Assembly: GCF_027172205.1 (NCBI RefSeq)
Contig: NC_070614.1
Span: 32,912,001 to 32,976,000 of the forward strand
Source: Podarcis raffonei
Lineage: Eukaryota; Chordata; Lepidosauria; Squamata; Lacertidae
Reading direction: 5' to 3'
Length of the DNA stretch: 64,000 nt
The stretch's first letter is position 1. Each line of letters begins with the position of its first letter. The notes beneath the pieces are model-generated. The model saw only the letters and a program-made list of their open reading frames with translations, did no database searches and was not told the origin of the DNA. The position numbers and the translations under genes are program-made. Shown piece after piece: positions 54,077-64,000 of this stretch.

Positions 54077-55566
54077 TCTTTCAAACGTCTTCTGAAAACT
54101 GTATTGTAGTGTATTCTTAGAAGACGGACTGGTTTGTTTGTTTTTAATCATGTTTAGCTGCGTGGACTCCGTAGCCTAAAATTCCCTGCTTTCTTTCCAT
54201 TAATAGCAAATATTTCTGTATCTCACCTTTCATTCAAAATTCATGCACATGCAATATGCGTTGATGCAATTGTGTGAATTTTAGGCTCCTGACTTAATGG
54301 CCCAGGTTTGTTGTGAGAATAAAATACAATAAAAATAAAATGATAATGTCTGCAGAGGGAACTATGTACCTTTAAGCTTGCCTCCCCCCAAAAATCTTGA
54401 GATCTATGATCAGTGGAGGAGGCCCTTTGATTACTTCAAAATTAATCCCACCTTAGTTTGTTGGGGGGCGGGCGGCTCCTCCTCATTCTGTTGGGTGCCT
54501 TGGCAGAAAGGCAATACATAAATACAGCAAGTAAGTAAATTAATAAAATAAAATAAACGTTGCCAACCAAGTCTTGCCCTGAAAGCAATACTAAGGATGT
54601 TTGCATTTTAGTACAACAACAAACCTGTGAGGTAAACCCTACTTTGAGCAATAAGGACTGTTCCAAAGTCACCCAAGAAACTGGCTTCATGAATCTGCTT
54701 TTCCCTCCTGCATGAACAAGGAAGTACTAGTTCTGTGGTACGAGGATTTCCATTGCTCTGCAAGCTTCTGTCAGGCAGTCTGTGGTGCGCCCACATTAAA
54801 AATTCACATTGATTTTTCATTGTATTTTATTCTAATACTGTGTTTATTGGATTACAAAGAAAAGAGATAAAACGAACAACAAAAGTACAATTAAAGATCA
54901 CTCAAAGCATCTAGCACAAAGCATCACAAATGCTATAAGGGGCAGAAAAAAATATTAAATGGCCCACCAAGACCCTCATAAATTTTCAAGTGGTGTGTGT
55001 GTGTGGGGGGGGGGGGCGGGGAGAGTTTGGGAACCACAGAAATAGGACAAGCAAGAACAATGAAAAGTAGCTGAATTTTTTGGTGACAAGAGGCTGAAAG
55101 ATAGAGAGCAAACAGACAGAGATAATATAGGTAAGTCAGATACCCAAGTGAACATTTCTACAGCTGAATGATGTCCCTCCCCTAATTTATCGTTATGGAG
55201 AAATTATTATAGAATTATTATAGAATTATGGTACTCTTAAGCTATCTTAAGTGTTACCTTCTTTGCAGCTGCGTTTCTGCTGTCCACAGCTCTTGCCAGG
55301 CGGCTGTCTTTCCCTTGCCGGGGTCAGAGTAGGGGACTCTTAACACCCTTTAGCTTTAGCATGGGAAGCAGTGCTCTCCCAAATGCCTATTGCTGATGTG
55401 GGGAGTGTCAGAGAGCAGTTGGCTGCTAACTAACTTTGCCACCAAAGGTCGTTGTTAGCCAACCCAAGATCAGCATCAACTGTAGCAGTGGTAGGATTCC
55501 AGTGGGAATAATATGCTCATTCCATTGGGTAAACAGCAGAGAAAGAAGTACATTTTAAATCAAGAG
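54077..55566. other. Intergenic, no gene seen
   Basis: Beyond the duplication. A G-run at about 55005-55021 after (TG)n; A/T-rich elsewhere. No receptor remnant noticed. Confidence 0.4.
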
Positions 55567-55671
55567 CATCAGAAGAGCCCCACTGGATCAGTCCTAAGTT
55601 CCATCCAGCCCAGTCTAGCAGCATTTGAAGGCAATAATGGTTTCCCCTCCAGCAGCTGGTTCACAGTGACT
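55567..55671. repeat. Interspersed repeat fragment
   Basis: AAGAGCATCAGAAGAGCCCC, CTGGATCAGTCC and CATCCAGCCCAGTCTAGCA follow a consensus that is very common in squamate genomes; its class is unclear to me. Confidence 0.45.
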
Positions 55672-56163
55672 AGGTAAAGATAAGGTAAAGGTGACTATAG
55701 GGTTGTGGCGCTCATCTCACTTTCAGGTCGAGGGAGCCCACGTTTGTCCGCAGACAGCTTTCCAGGTCATGTGGCCAGCAGGACTAAACCGCTTCTGGTG
55801 CAATGGATCACTGAGATGGAAACAAGAGTTTATGGAAACACCGTTCACCATCCCGCCACAGTGGTACCTATTTATCTGCTTGCACTGGCATGCTTTTGAA
55901 CTGCTAGGTTGGCAGGAGCTGGGAAAGAGCAACAGGAGCTCACCCCATGGCGGGGATTCAAACCGCCAACCTTCTGATCGGCAAGCCCAGGAGGCTCAGT
56001 GGTTTGGACCAGGCATAGGCAAACTCGGCCCTCCAGATGTTTTGAGGCTATAATTCCCATTATCCCTGACCACTGGTTCTGTTAGCTAGGGATAATGGGA
56101 GTTGTAGTCCCAAAACATATGGAGGGCCGAGTTCACCTATGCCTGGTTTAGATCACAGCGTTA
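55672..56163 (-). mobile_element. Sauria-type SINE (copy 5) split by an hAT MITE
   Basis: Reverse-oriented SINE: GGTAAAGGTGACTATAGGG at its 3' end and GATCGGCAAGCCCAGGAGGC near its tRNA head. The head sequence is interrupted at 56010-56145 and resumes with CACAGCG. Confidence 0.85.
56010..56145. mobile_element. hAT-type MITE nested in a SINE, 8-bp target site
   Basis: Ends CAGGCATAGGCAAACTCGGC and GCCGAGTTCACCTATGCCTG, inverted over more than 30 bp, with the CCTCCAGATGTTTTG subterminal part. Flanked by GTTTGGAC (56002-56009) and GTTTAGAT (56146-56153), an 8-bp hAT target duplication with two later changes. Confidence 0.88.
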
Positions 56164-58091
56164 CAGTGTTATATCCATATATTCAATAGCCACTTAAACT
56201 ATTACCATCCATGAACTGATATAACTGCTTGTTAAAGCCAGATAAGCTAATAGCCACCTCAAGATCATGTGGTAGGGAGTTCCATAGATACTTTATGCAA
56301 TGTGTGAAGGAGTGTTTTCTTTTGTCTGCCTTGTACCTGCTGTTTGAGACAATTTCATTCTCAAGCAATTTCATTGCTTTCCCTAACAATCCCTCACAAG
56401 CAATTTGCCATTCTTGTCTGTCATGAAACCCTGAATTCATGTTTCAATCCACCATGCCCTCTTTCTTGGTAAGTCACCACTAGTTCAGACCCATTGCTGA
56501 ATACGTAAAGTTGAATGATCTGCCTCAAACGTGCATTATTTTATACTTATTTTGCCATTTCATTGTGCATTTGTTCAGTTTGCAGGGATGGTTTTAGATA
56601 GGGCTAGGTACCAGATTTGACTGCAACCCAAACTGAATCAAGCCAATTTGGGGGGTTCTGGACTTTAGCCATGTTAGGTTGAGATGACCATCACCCCTGA
56701 TGGCCATGCTTCCTGAGGCTGATGGAAAATAGAGTTCAGCAGCATCAGAGGGCCACAAATTACCGTAGGTATCCCTGGTTTCCAGGATCATCAATATCCA
56801 TAAGCTTGGCAACAATCACAGCCCCCCCCCACTAAGAGCAAGGCCCACTCTGAACCATGTCAGGCAGGTGCAGAGCTCAGGATATCCTAAAGCCCCTTCT
56901 GCTTCCTCCCTAGGGCTGCGGATGGACCAACAGTACCTCCGATTCACTAATAGACCACTGTAGAGCCAGCATGGAGGAGGGCTGTGGAGAAGGAGGCAGA
57001 TCTACTCTCCAAAGAGCACAGCACAGCTGTTGTTGCCATGGTGGCTGCTGTGGCAGCAGCAGGCAATCATTCCCTGGAGGCCAGATCTGCTGCCCCTGTA
57101 GATCCTGCTGCTTGAGGCAGTCACCTTACCTTGGCTCATGGGTGGGCCAGCCCTGTGTGTGTGTTGCATTGTGCAACTGACATATGTGATTGTTCCTAGC
57201 TTTCTCTTTTCTGTGTGGGTGTTCTCTAGGTTTCCAGCAGTCTTCCAAAGACCTGTTAACCCTTATAAGCAATAAAGTGACCAATAACCCACCCCCAAGT
57301 TTTACAGTTCTGAAGACAAATTTTTCATTTTTACAATAAAAAATACACTGAATAACAAGGAAGCAGACATTACAAATTCGTATTTTTTAAATCATAGATT
57401 TCTTTATTTCAGTTTCCATTTCAGGACCAGACAGACAATTACAAATCTCTTTTCAGTTCACCGAGGTTAAGGCTTATTACACACCTGCATTGTTCATTTC
57501 TTAAAACCAAAATTAAAAAAAAAACAAATGAAAGAAACCCTTTTTAAAATTATTTGTCCACGAATATATATCTAAAATTGTTCTGCTGAAAATTCACAAT
57601 TGTTCTGCTAAAATTGTTCTGCTGAAAATTCACAATACTACCTCATCTAAATCTCATAATCTGTAGTAATTTATCTGTAGTAATTTATTCAAATTAACTT
57701 GCTTACAAAAATGCGAACTTTCAAAATATGAACAAAACGAAAAAAATGAGTTTATCAGGATAAATTCACACTAACATGCTGATGAATTTTCAGAAGGATT
57801 CCTTAAATGGGGTGGGGGGCAAATTGCTGCAGAAATTTAGGATAGGAAAAATGATAACTTGAGAGAACTGAAATCAAGAGATGTATCAACCCCAATCTAT
57901 GAACTTACCATTTGTCTCTCTCTCAGCTTCTACCCCTCCAACCCAATCTTTTATAAGGGGGAAATAATACTCAATTCGTTTGTAGGGTTGTTGTAGACTA
58001 ATGCATATGAAATCCTTTGAACAAGTAAGGAAATGCCAAATATTAGTATGGTGAGATTTTGATAGTGGATTCAGTGGACGCCTGTGCCAAC
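56164..58091. other. Intergenic, no gene seen
   Basis: Includes a stretch at 57080-57160 (CTGCTGCCCCTGTAGATCC, GGCTCATGGGTGGGCCAGCC) resembling 20780-20860, probably an interspersed repeat. A short local direct repeat (AAAATTGTTCTGCTGAAAATTCACAAT) lies at 57574-57632. The minus-strand frame at 56183-56440 resembles the end of a LINE reverse transcriptase (FTHCIKYLWNSLP) only weakly. Confidence 0.4.
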
Positions 58092-59027
58092 CTATTTCCT
58101 TCCTAATAGCTTCCTAATGGCTGCCTTCACTTCCCTGTTCCTCAGGGTGTAAATAAGCGGGTTGCAGAGGGGAATGATGACTGTGTAGAGCAGGGAAAGC
58201 AACTTGTCCACTTTCACAGAGTCGGGTGTCTTGGGCCTCAGGTACACGACCGTTGCAGAGCCATAAAAGAGAATGACGACAGTAAGGTGGGATGAGCAAG
58301 TGGAGAAGGCCTTTTGGCGTCCTGTGGCTGATGGCAAGCGCAGGATGGTTCTGGTGATGTGTATATAGGAGGCCAAAATGAGGAAAAAGGGGATTATAAC
58401 AAAGAGAAAGTTATTGGTATACACAGTCAACTCGCTGGCATACAGGTCAGCACATGCCAGGCTGAGTATCGGTGGGATGTCGCAGAAGAAGTGGTCAATC
58501 TCATTGGGCCCACAAAAAGGCAAGGAGAAGATGAACCCAATTTGCAACATCTGCACAGGGAGGCTGATGGCAAAGGAGCTGACTACCATCCCCACCCGCA
58601 CCTTATGGCTCATGATGGTCATGTAGCGGAGAGGCAGGCAGATGGCAAGATAGCGGTCATAGGCCATGGCTGCCAGTAGGAAGCACTCGGTCCCACCCAG
58701 AAAAAGCAGGAAAAACATCTGTGAGGCACAGGCTAGTAGAGAGATGGAGAGGTTCCCTGAGATTAGATTGGCCATCATTTTAGGAAGGGTGACTGAGGTG
58801 TAGCACATCTCCAGTCCTGAGAGACTGCGCAGGAAGAAGTACATGGGGGTACGTAAGGCAGGGTCCAGTGTTGTAACCATCACAATAAGACCGTTGCCCA
58901 GTAATATTGCCATGTATATGGCCAGGAAGGCAATAAAGAGGACAGCAGGATATTCTTGGTATCCCAACAAGATGAACTCATTCACTGTGCTCTGGTTCTC
59001 CCAGTGCTTGGCCTGTCCAACATCCAT
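58092..59027 (-). CDS. Olfactory receptor, class II, family 10-like (OR4 of cluster)
   Basis: Intact 311-aa receptor starting MDVGQAKHWENQS; the acceptor TTTCTCCACAG lies directly before this ATG, so the 30 extra in-frame codons upstream are intronic. N11-Q-S site, PMYFFLRSLSGLEMCYTSVT, TECFLLAAMAYDRYLAIC, FCGPNEIDHFFCDIPPI, KAFSTCSSHLTVV and PLCNPLIYTLRNREV are present. It is closely related to OR1-OR3 (same GLExCYTSVTLPKMM segment) but lies outside the duplicated block. Odorant receptor by family; ligand unknown. Confidence 0.96.
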   Translation of the reverse strand: MDVGQAKHWENQSTVNEFILLGYQEYPAVLFIAFLAIYMAILLGNGLIVMVTTLDPALRTPMYFFLRSLSGLEMCYTSVTLPKMMANLISGNLSISLLACASQMFFLLFLGGTECFLLAAMAYDRYLAICLPLRYMTIMSHKVRVGMVVSSFAISLPVQMLQIGFIFSLPFCGPNEIDHFFCDIPPILSLACADLYASELTVYTNNFLFVIIPFFLILASYIHITRTILRLPSATGRQKAFSTCSSHLTVVILFYGSATVVYLRPKTPDSVKVDKLLSLLYTVIIPLCNPLIYTLRNREVKAAIRKLLGRK

Positions 59028-59367
59028 CTGTGGAGAAACAGAGGTACAGGGATGAATCATGGAACTATAGATACTGATTTGGCAGCCACAGGAAAGATGA
59101 ATGTTTATTTCCTCCAAATGCTGGTCTCAATAATAAACTAAATGTAATGAAAACTTCCTGCATCCACCTAATATCATGCAGATCATAATTTATACATCTT
59201 TTCTAAATCAGGTTGTTAATATTTCCTTGATTTGGGACTTAAATTAAACAGCACTTTCTGCAAATGTGCTTTTTGTCAGCATGTCATTGCTTCATTGTAT
59301 ATGATGCATTTTATTATTATTTGTGCACTAATTTGAGTTGTGCTTTTTTTAAAATAAAGCAGTATGA

Positions 59368-59404
<37 letters not shown>

Positions 59405-60477
59405 AAGAAAGAGACACACACACTGTATATCTAGCACTGTGAAGGAAAATTGCCACCCATAAAGTGTCTGAAGTGCCTCTTAAGGGCCAACAACTGACGC
59501 AACATTATTCCTCATTGATTAACATGTGCATGTATGATTTTGAGCATGCCCACCTGGGTGAAACATGGTGCATCCCAAGATGGAGTTCAAAATCTGACCT
59601 GACCACTAGGACATTATATGGGAGAGATACAGCTAACCCCTAACTGGGGTGCTTGCAAATTTCTCCTCCGATTTAAGGTCACAGTAGTAACACTGTGGGT
59701 GAATAAGTTGCTGTAATTTCATTTGCGCCTTTCTCCTCTTGCCCCCATTACCAACAGATATAATATTTTTAAAAAGCCATCTTGACCCGCTTACATGCTT
59801 GACAGTATCAAGAATCGTTTTGTACTGTTTTGCATGTGTGCACTGATAAAACCCCTAACAAAGACGAAACCAAGATAATATTTTGTATGGGGCTTTAGAA
59901 ATGTGCAGGGGCACATGTGCGTGTATCAGCAGAACAGTGTACAAAGTAGCTCACAAAAAGAAAACAGAACATAAAAAAATATTTCTCAAATGTTCAGTAA
60001 AAGAGCACACAGAAATAATCTTGATACAATTTTTTTAAAAGAACCTTGATACGTTCACATCAAGTTTGTCTTTTTTTGCTGTATTTTATCAATTGCTGTA
60101 TGTACATTGAAAAAAGAGAGAGAGAGTTGCACATGAACTGAAGGAACTGAAATCAAACCATACATGTTGTTAAGAATTGGGAGAAACCTGTTATACTAGC
60201 ACAAAAACTGCCCTTTGTATTGAGGTTCACCTTGCCCCCAGAATTTTGATAATCTTCAATCACAGGATGATAATAGCCTGAAGAAATCTCCAGGTATCTG
60301 ACTATTTGGAACATGCTGCAACAACAGGGACACATTTCCTATTAAGGCCAGCTTTAGAAATAATAAATCAGTATGAAGCTTTGGATCTACTTCCTCAGAA
60401 CTCAACAGGACAATAAATATGGAACCTTGGCTGCCCAAGAATGCCAGCTTTTGACTTGGGATGGGAGTGGAATTGGT
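59028..60477. other. Upstream of OR4, no gene seen
   Basis: A/T-rich; (CA)n(GA)n run at about 59371-59420. OR4's 5' UTR exon and promoter should lie in this interval but cannot be placed by eye. Confidence 0.4.
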
Positions 60478-60838
60478 TGTTAGGAGAACCAGAACTTACA
60501 GGGTTAAGAAGTTCTGAGTGACGTCTCACATTCTGAGGCGTGGCTATGTTTACAGAGGGGAGTGTTTCTCTGTGTGTTTTTCTCTTTCGGTTTTGACCGA
60601 GAAGCGGAGATCATGTCTGGTTTTTCTCCGGGCTGACATACGATGTTATTCTACTCATTAAAGACTGTTGGAGATAAGAGGAAAGCCTGCGTGCAGTCTG
60701 ATTTATTGGCCACACAAGCAGCAGTTTCCTCCGCTGTGTAAACTCTGCTACAAAGGCCAAAGAGGCTGGGAAGAGATTATTACCGGCACGGACAGCAGTG
60801 ACGCAGCTAAGAAGAGTGCCGGACGCCATTGGCCTCCA
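60478..60838 (+). repeat. 5' LTR of the copia-type element
   Basis: TGTTAG start, probable CCTCCA end. ATTAAAG in the middle may be the polyadenylation signal. The end is inferred from the putative primer site at 60841-60849. Confidence 0.8.
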
Positions 60839-63656
60839 TAGGTTATGGGAGGTCAGCCAAGCTTTGGAAGCTGTTGCTGAGATGTGCCTGCGTGTGGGAG
60901 AAGCCAGCTGAGGAGGAGCTTCTGTTACGTGAGTAGGCTCAGCCCCGGGGGAGAAGGAAAATGGCTCAGCTTAAGCTGCCATGCCAGAAACTGACTAGCC
61001 ATAATTGGCTGCAGTGGAGTTTTCAAGCAGAGTTTTGGCTAGTTGGGGAGCAGCTGTGGGATGTTGTACAGCGCCCACTGAAGGCAACTGGGAACGCAGA
61101 GACTGAAAGAGCTGCAGAGCAAAGTGAAGTTGAGAAGCGTGTGCTTGCTTTTTTGGCAGAGAATGTGGATGCACATCTGGTGCCGGTTGTCCTGGATGCT
61201 GAAAGGCCTGAGGCTGCTTGGCTAGCACTCCGTGAAGCTTGGGTGGGAAGCAAGGGCCAAGATGGGGCTGCATCCGAAGGGGAGAGGCAAGATGGCGCCG
61301 GCCACATTCTTGAGAGCCGACACACAGCTGGGAAGAGCTGTGAGCCCTCACGGGGGGGCGAAGGGACTGTTGCTGTTACTGTTGCTGTTGCTGGCAATGC
61401 TGAGCCTGGGGGCGGTTTGGATGCTGCAACGTGTCTGTGTGAGGAGCCAGGAGAGAGGCCAAGTGTTGGGAGCCCTTTACCCACCAGAGGGGGTGCAGGA
61501 AAACGTCCTGGGAGCCCCGTGAGTAGTGGGGGGGCAGTGAGCAGTGAAAGCTCAGAGATGCCTCTGAAAGCTCCAAAAGCTGCCAAGAGCTGTTTACGTC
61601 GTGAGCCTGGGAAGCTGCAAAGAGCTAAAGGCTTCAAGGCCGGCCACCTGCAGCAAGGAGAGATAAGAGCTATGGAGTCGTGTGGGAACGCTGAGATACG
61701 TCCGGTCTCCAAGGCAACTGAGAGAGTTGCATCTACGGAAGCTGTGAAGGTCGTGGGCAAGTCTTCCTGCCGGGGGGAGTCTGTTGCCGTGACAACCAGA
61801 GAGGACATCTGCAGAGGCTCCAAGGATGGGGGCAGCGAGAAGATTGTTGCCATGGCAATGCTTAGGGGCAACTCCAGTGAGGAGAGAGTGCTGCGTTGGA
61901 TCATAGACTCTGGAGCCAGTCATCACCTGATGACAGCGCCACCTGATGGACAAATGTGGAACTGCAGGGCTGTTTCAACTGGGAAAACAGTTGTTTTTGC
62001 TAATGGGTCACAGAGACATTTAACCACTGTTGGAAATGTGTTTGTTTCTTTCTTGCAGGCGGAGCTAGAGGTCTACGTCGTGCCTGAGATAAAACATTGT
62101 CTTTTATCTGTATCATGTCTCTTACAGGAGGGGTATAAGGTTTGTTTTGAAAAGAATGTCTGTACAATTTCCAGAGGGGGGAAGCAACTGGTAAGTGTTG
62201 AGAGAAATCAGAACAACCTCTTTGTTCTGGAAACACCTCTGGAGGGTGAGGGGAATGCTGGGAAAGCCACTGATCACACTCATGTGTCGTGTGCTTGCGT
62301 GTGGCACAAGAGGATGTCACATGGGTCCTGTGAGGACGTTCAGATGTTATCAGAGTGCACCAAAGGGTGCCGGGTAAGAGAATGTGGTCAACCTTTGAAT
62401 TGCAAGGCTTGCAGGAAAGCCAGAAACAAGGGATTTAATGATCCCAGGGTGGAGAGAGTAACCACAAAGCCTTTTGAGCTTGTACATGCAGACCTTTTTG
62501 GTATGCCACAGCCAAGTCTGGGCAAGGCCAAGTGGCTGATGGTGCTGACAGATGATTTTACTAGGAACTCCTGGGCGTTCACGCTGAGAACGAAGGATGA
62601 GGCAACGCAACTGATCAAAGATTGGGTTGCTGAGGTGGAACTAAGGTTCTCCACCAAGGTGCAGGGGTTCAAGTGTGACCGAGGTTCAGAGGTCACTGGG
62701 TCTGCTCTAAAGGGTTTCTTTCGCCAGAGAGGGATACGTCACAAAGTGACTTCTCCTCAGGAGAGTGGCGTGGCAGAGCTTAGGAGTAAAGCTCTGGTTC
62801 GAGCATCAGAGATTCTACTGGATGACTCTGGTTTGCCTCAAAGTTTTTGGGGGGAGGCGGTAAAGACGGCCAATTTCACGATGAACAGGTGCTACAATTC
62901 AGTGGTAGGTGACACCCCGTATTTCCTGCTTCATCGACAGAAGCCGCTTGTGCATTTCTTTCGCACTTTTGGTTGCAGGGCCATGGTGCCTGTACCAAAG
63001 TGGTTGCAGCAAGAGGGTGGTCCAAGGTACCAGGAAATGATCTTCTGTGGATATGAGCCTGCGACAAAGGGATGGAGGTTCGCATATCCAGAAGGTGATC
63101 AGACCAAGCTTCTGGTCAGTAAACAGGCTGAGTTCTATGAGCAGGATGGTTGGGCAAGGCGCAAAGCGAGCCCTGACGTTCACTCAGATTGTCTGTCTGA
63201 CTCTGAGGAGGAGGGAGAGCCAGAGCCTGAACCTGCTGGTGGAGACCAGGTCCCTGAACAGAGTAGGGCGTCTCCACAGGTTGTTAAAAGAGTGTCCAAG
63301 AGTGAGCCCTCATCTCCTGTTCGCATAATGGAGAAAGCTCACAGACGTGTCAAGTCAGAGGGGGAGTCTTCTGATGAGGAAGACGCACAAGCTGGCCCCA
63401 GTGGGTCAGGAGGAGCACCCCAGTTTGTGCCCAGGCGGTCATCTCGGGCAACAAAGGGAATTCCACCTGAGAGGTTTCAGGTCACCAATGCGTGGGTTGG
63501 TTTCGCACAGTGCGAACCTGGGATTTGTGAGGAGGTTCAACAGTTGCCTGAGACAGAAGCCAGGAAGGGGCAAGAGGCAATGGGAAAGGAGTTGAACTCA
63601 AAGAGGTCTGTAGATGTGTCCTCACACTGTCCCTCAGGATGCGAGACGAGAGGGGG

Positions 63657-64000
63657 TGTTAGGAGAACCAGAACTTACAGGGTTAAGAAGTTCTGAGTGA
63701 CGTCTCACATTCTGAGGCGTGGCTATGTTTACAGAGGGGAGTGTTTCTCTGTGTGTTTTTCTCTTTCGGTTTTGACCGAGAAGCGGAGATCATGTCTGGT
63801 TTTTCTCCGGGCTGACATACGATGTTATTCTACTCATTAAAGACTGTTGGAGATAAGAGGAAAGCCTGCGTGCAGTCTGATTTATTGGCCACACAAGCAG
63901 CAGTTTCCTCCGCTGTGTAAACTCTGCTACAAAGGCCAAAGAGGCTGGGAAGAGATTATTACCGGCACGGACAGCAGTGACGCAGCTAAGAAGAGTGCCG
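63657..64000 (+). repeat. 3' LTR of the copia-type element (cut by window edge)
   Basis: Base-for-base the same as 60478-60821; about 17 bp should lie beyond the window. Confidence 0.92.

Larger units (their letters stand above)
60478..64000 (+). mobile_element. Ty1/copia-type LTR retrotransposon, young, incomplete
   Basis: The 5' LTR begins TGTTAGGAGAACC at 60478 and probably ends at CCTCCA (60838); the 3' LTR begins at 63657 after a purine-rich GACGAGAGGGGG tract and runs off the window. The 344 comparable bases are identical, so insertion is recent. One open frame (60961-63696) holds, in order, a copia-type capsid-like N-terminus (LTSHNWLQW), an aspartic protease signature (DSGAS), and an integrase with its zinc-binding and core parts. 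I recognise no reverse transcriptase or RNase H part, so it looks broken, with about one large break, and would be non-autonomous. GGTTATGGG just after the 5' LTR could be the primer site. Confidence 0.93.

Noticed and set aside
61023-61904. 293-codon antisense frame in the retrotransposon
   Set aside because: Antisense shadow of the GC-rich capsid-protease frame; composition mirrors it and no domain is visible.

Overview
This 64 kb window is vertebrate nuclear DNA, almost certainly from a squamate reptile and perhaps a lacertid-type lizard. The evidence is split genes with GT-AG introns, five tRNA-derived SINEs of the Sauria type (with a Bov-B-like 3' end), CR1, L2 and L1 LINE remnants, MIR-type SINEs, hAT and Tigger-like MITEs, and a cluster of single-coding-exon class II olfactory receptors. 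The species assignment is inference from the repeat landscape.

Layout. (1) 101-10630, minus strand: a VWA5A-like gene (VIT plus von Willebrand A domains). I could trace 14 phase-compatible coding exons from the start codon; the C-terminal exons lie off the left edge. Its introns hold SINEs, a MITE and L2 fragments. (2) 10.7-28 kb: gene-poor and repeat-rich, with an L1 3' end, a SINE with a 14-bp target duplication, hAT elements, a tandem array of about twelve 154-bp units (about 14.08-15.94 kb), L2 and CR1 fragments and two LTR-like segments. One orphan exon at 19434-19568 encodes the C-terminal type of VWA5A sequence with both splice sites intact. Two pairs of similar blocks (11.5/21.4 kb and 13.3/22.5 kb) hint at an old local duplication. 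(3) 28871-38305, plus strand: a complete six-exon trypsin-like serine protease with signal peptide, catalytic H-D-S and a hydrophobic C-terminal tail like the membrane-anchored prostasin/testisin group. (4) 40.9-59.0 kb, minus strand: four intact olfactory receptor genes, each with a splice acceptor directly before the start ATG. The middle two come from a recent tandem duplication of about 6 kb whose breakpoints can be read to the base. (5) 60478 to the right edge: a young Ty1/copia-type LTR retrotransposon with identical LTRs over all 344 bases that can be compared.

The host genes are unrelated in function: a VIT/VWA protein, a secreted or membrane-tethered protease, and chemoreceptors. I found no evidence of a new molecular system. 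The most informative observations are evolutionary: the exact duplication junction with a ten-codon receptor stub, a tract of about 0.9 kb showing no base substitutions between the two receptor copies (gene conversion likely), solo LTRs that date before and after the duplication, an MITE nested in a SINE, an orphan VWA5A exon, and a copia element whose probable primer site matches the anticodon arm of initiator tRNA-Met.
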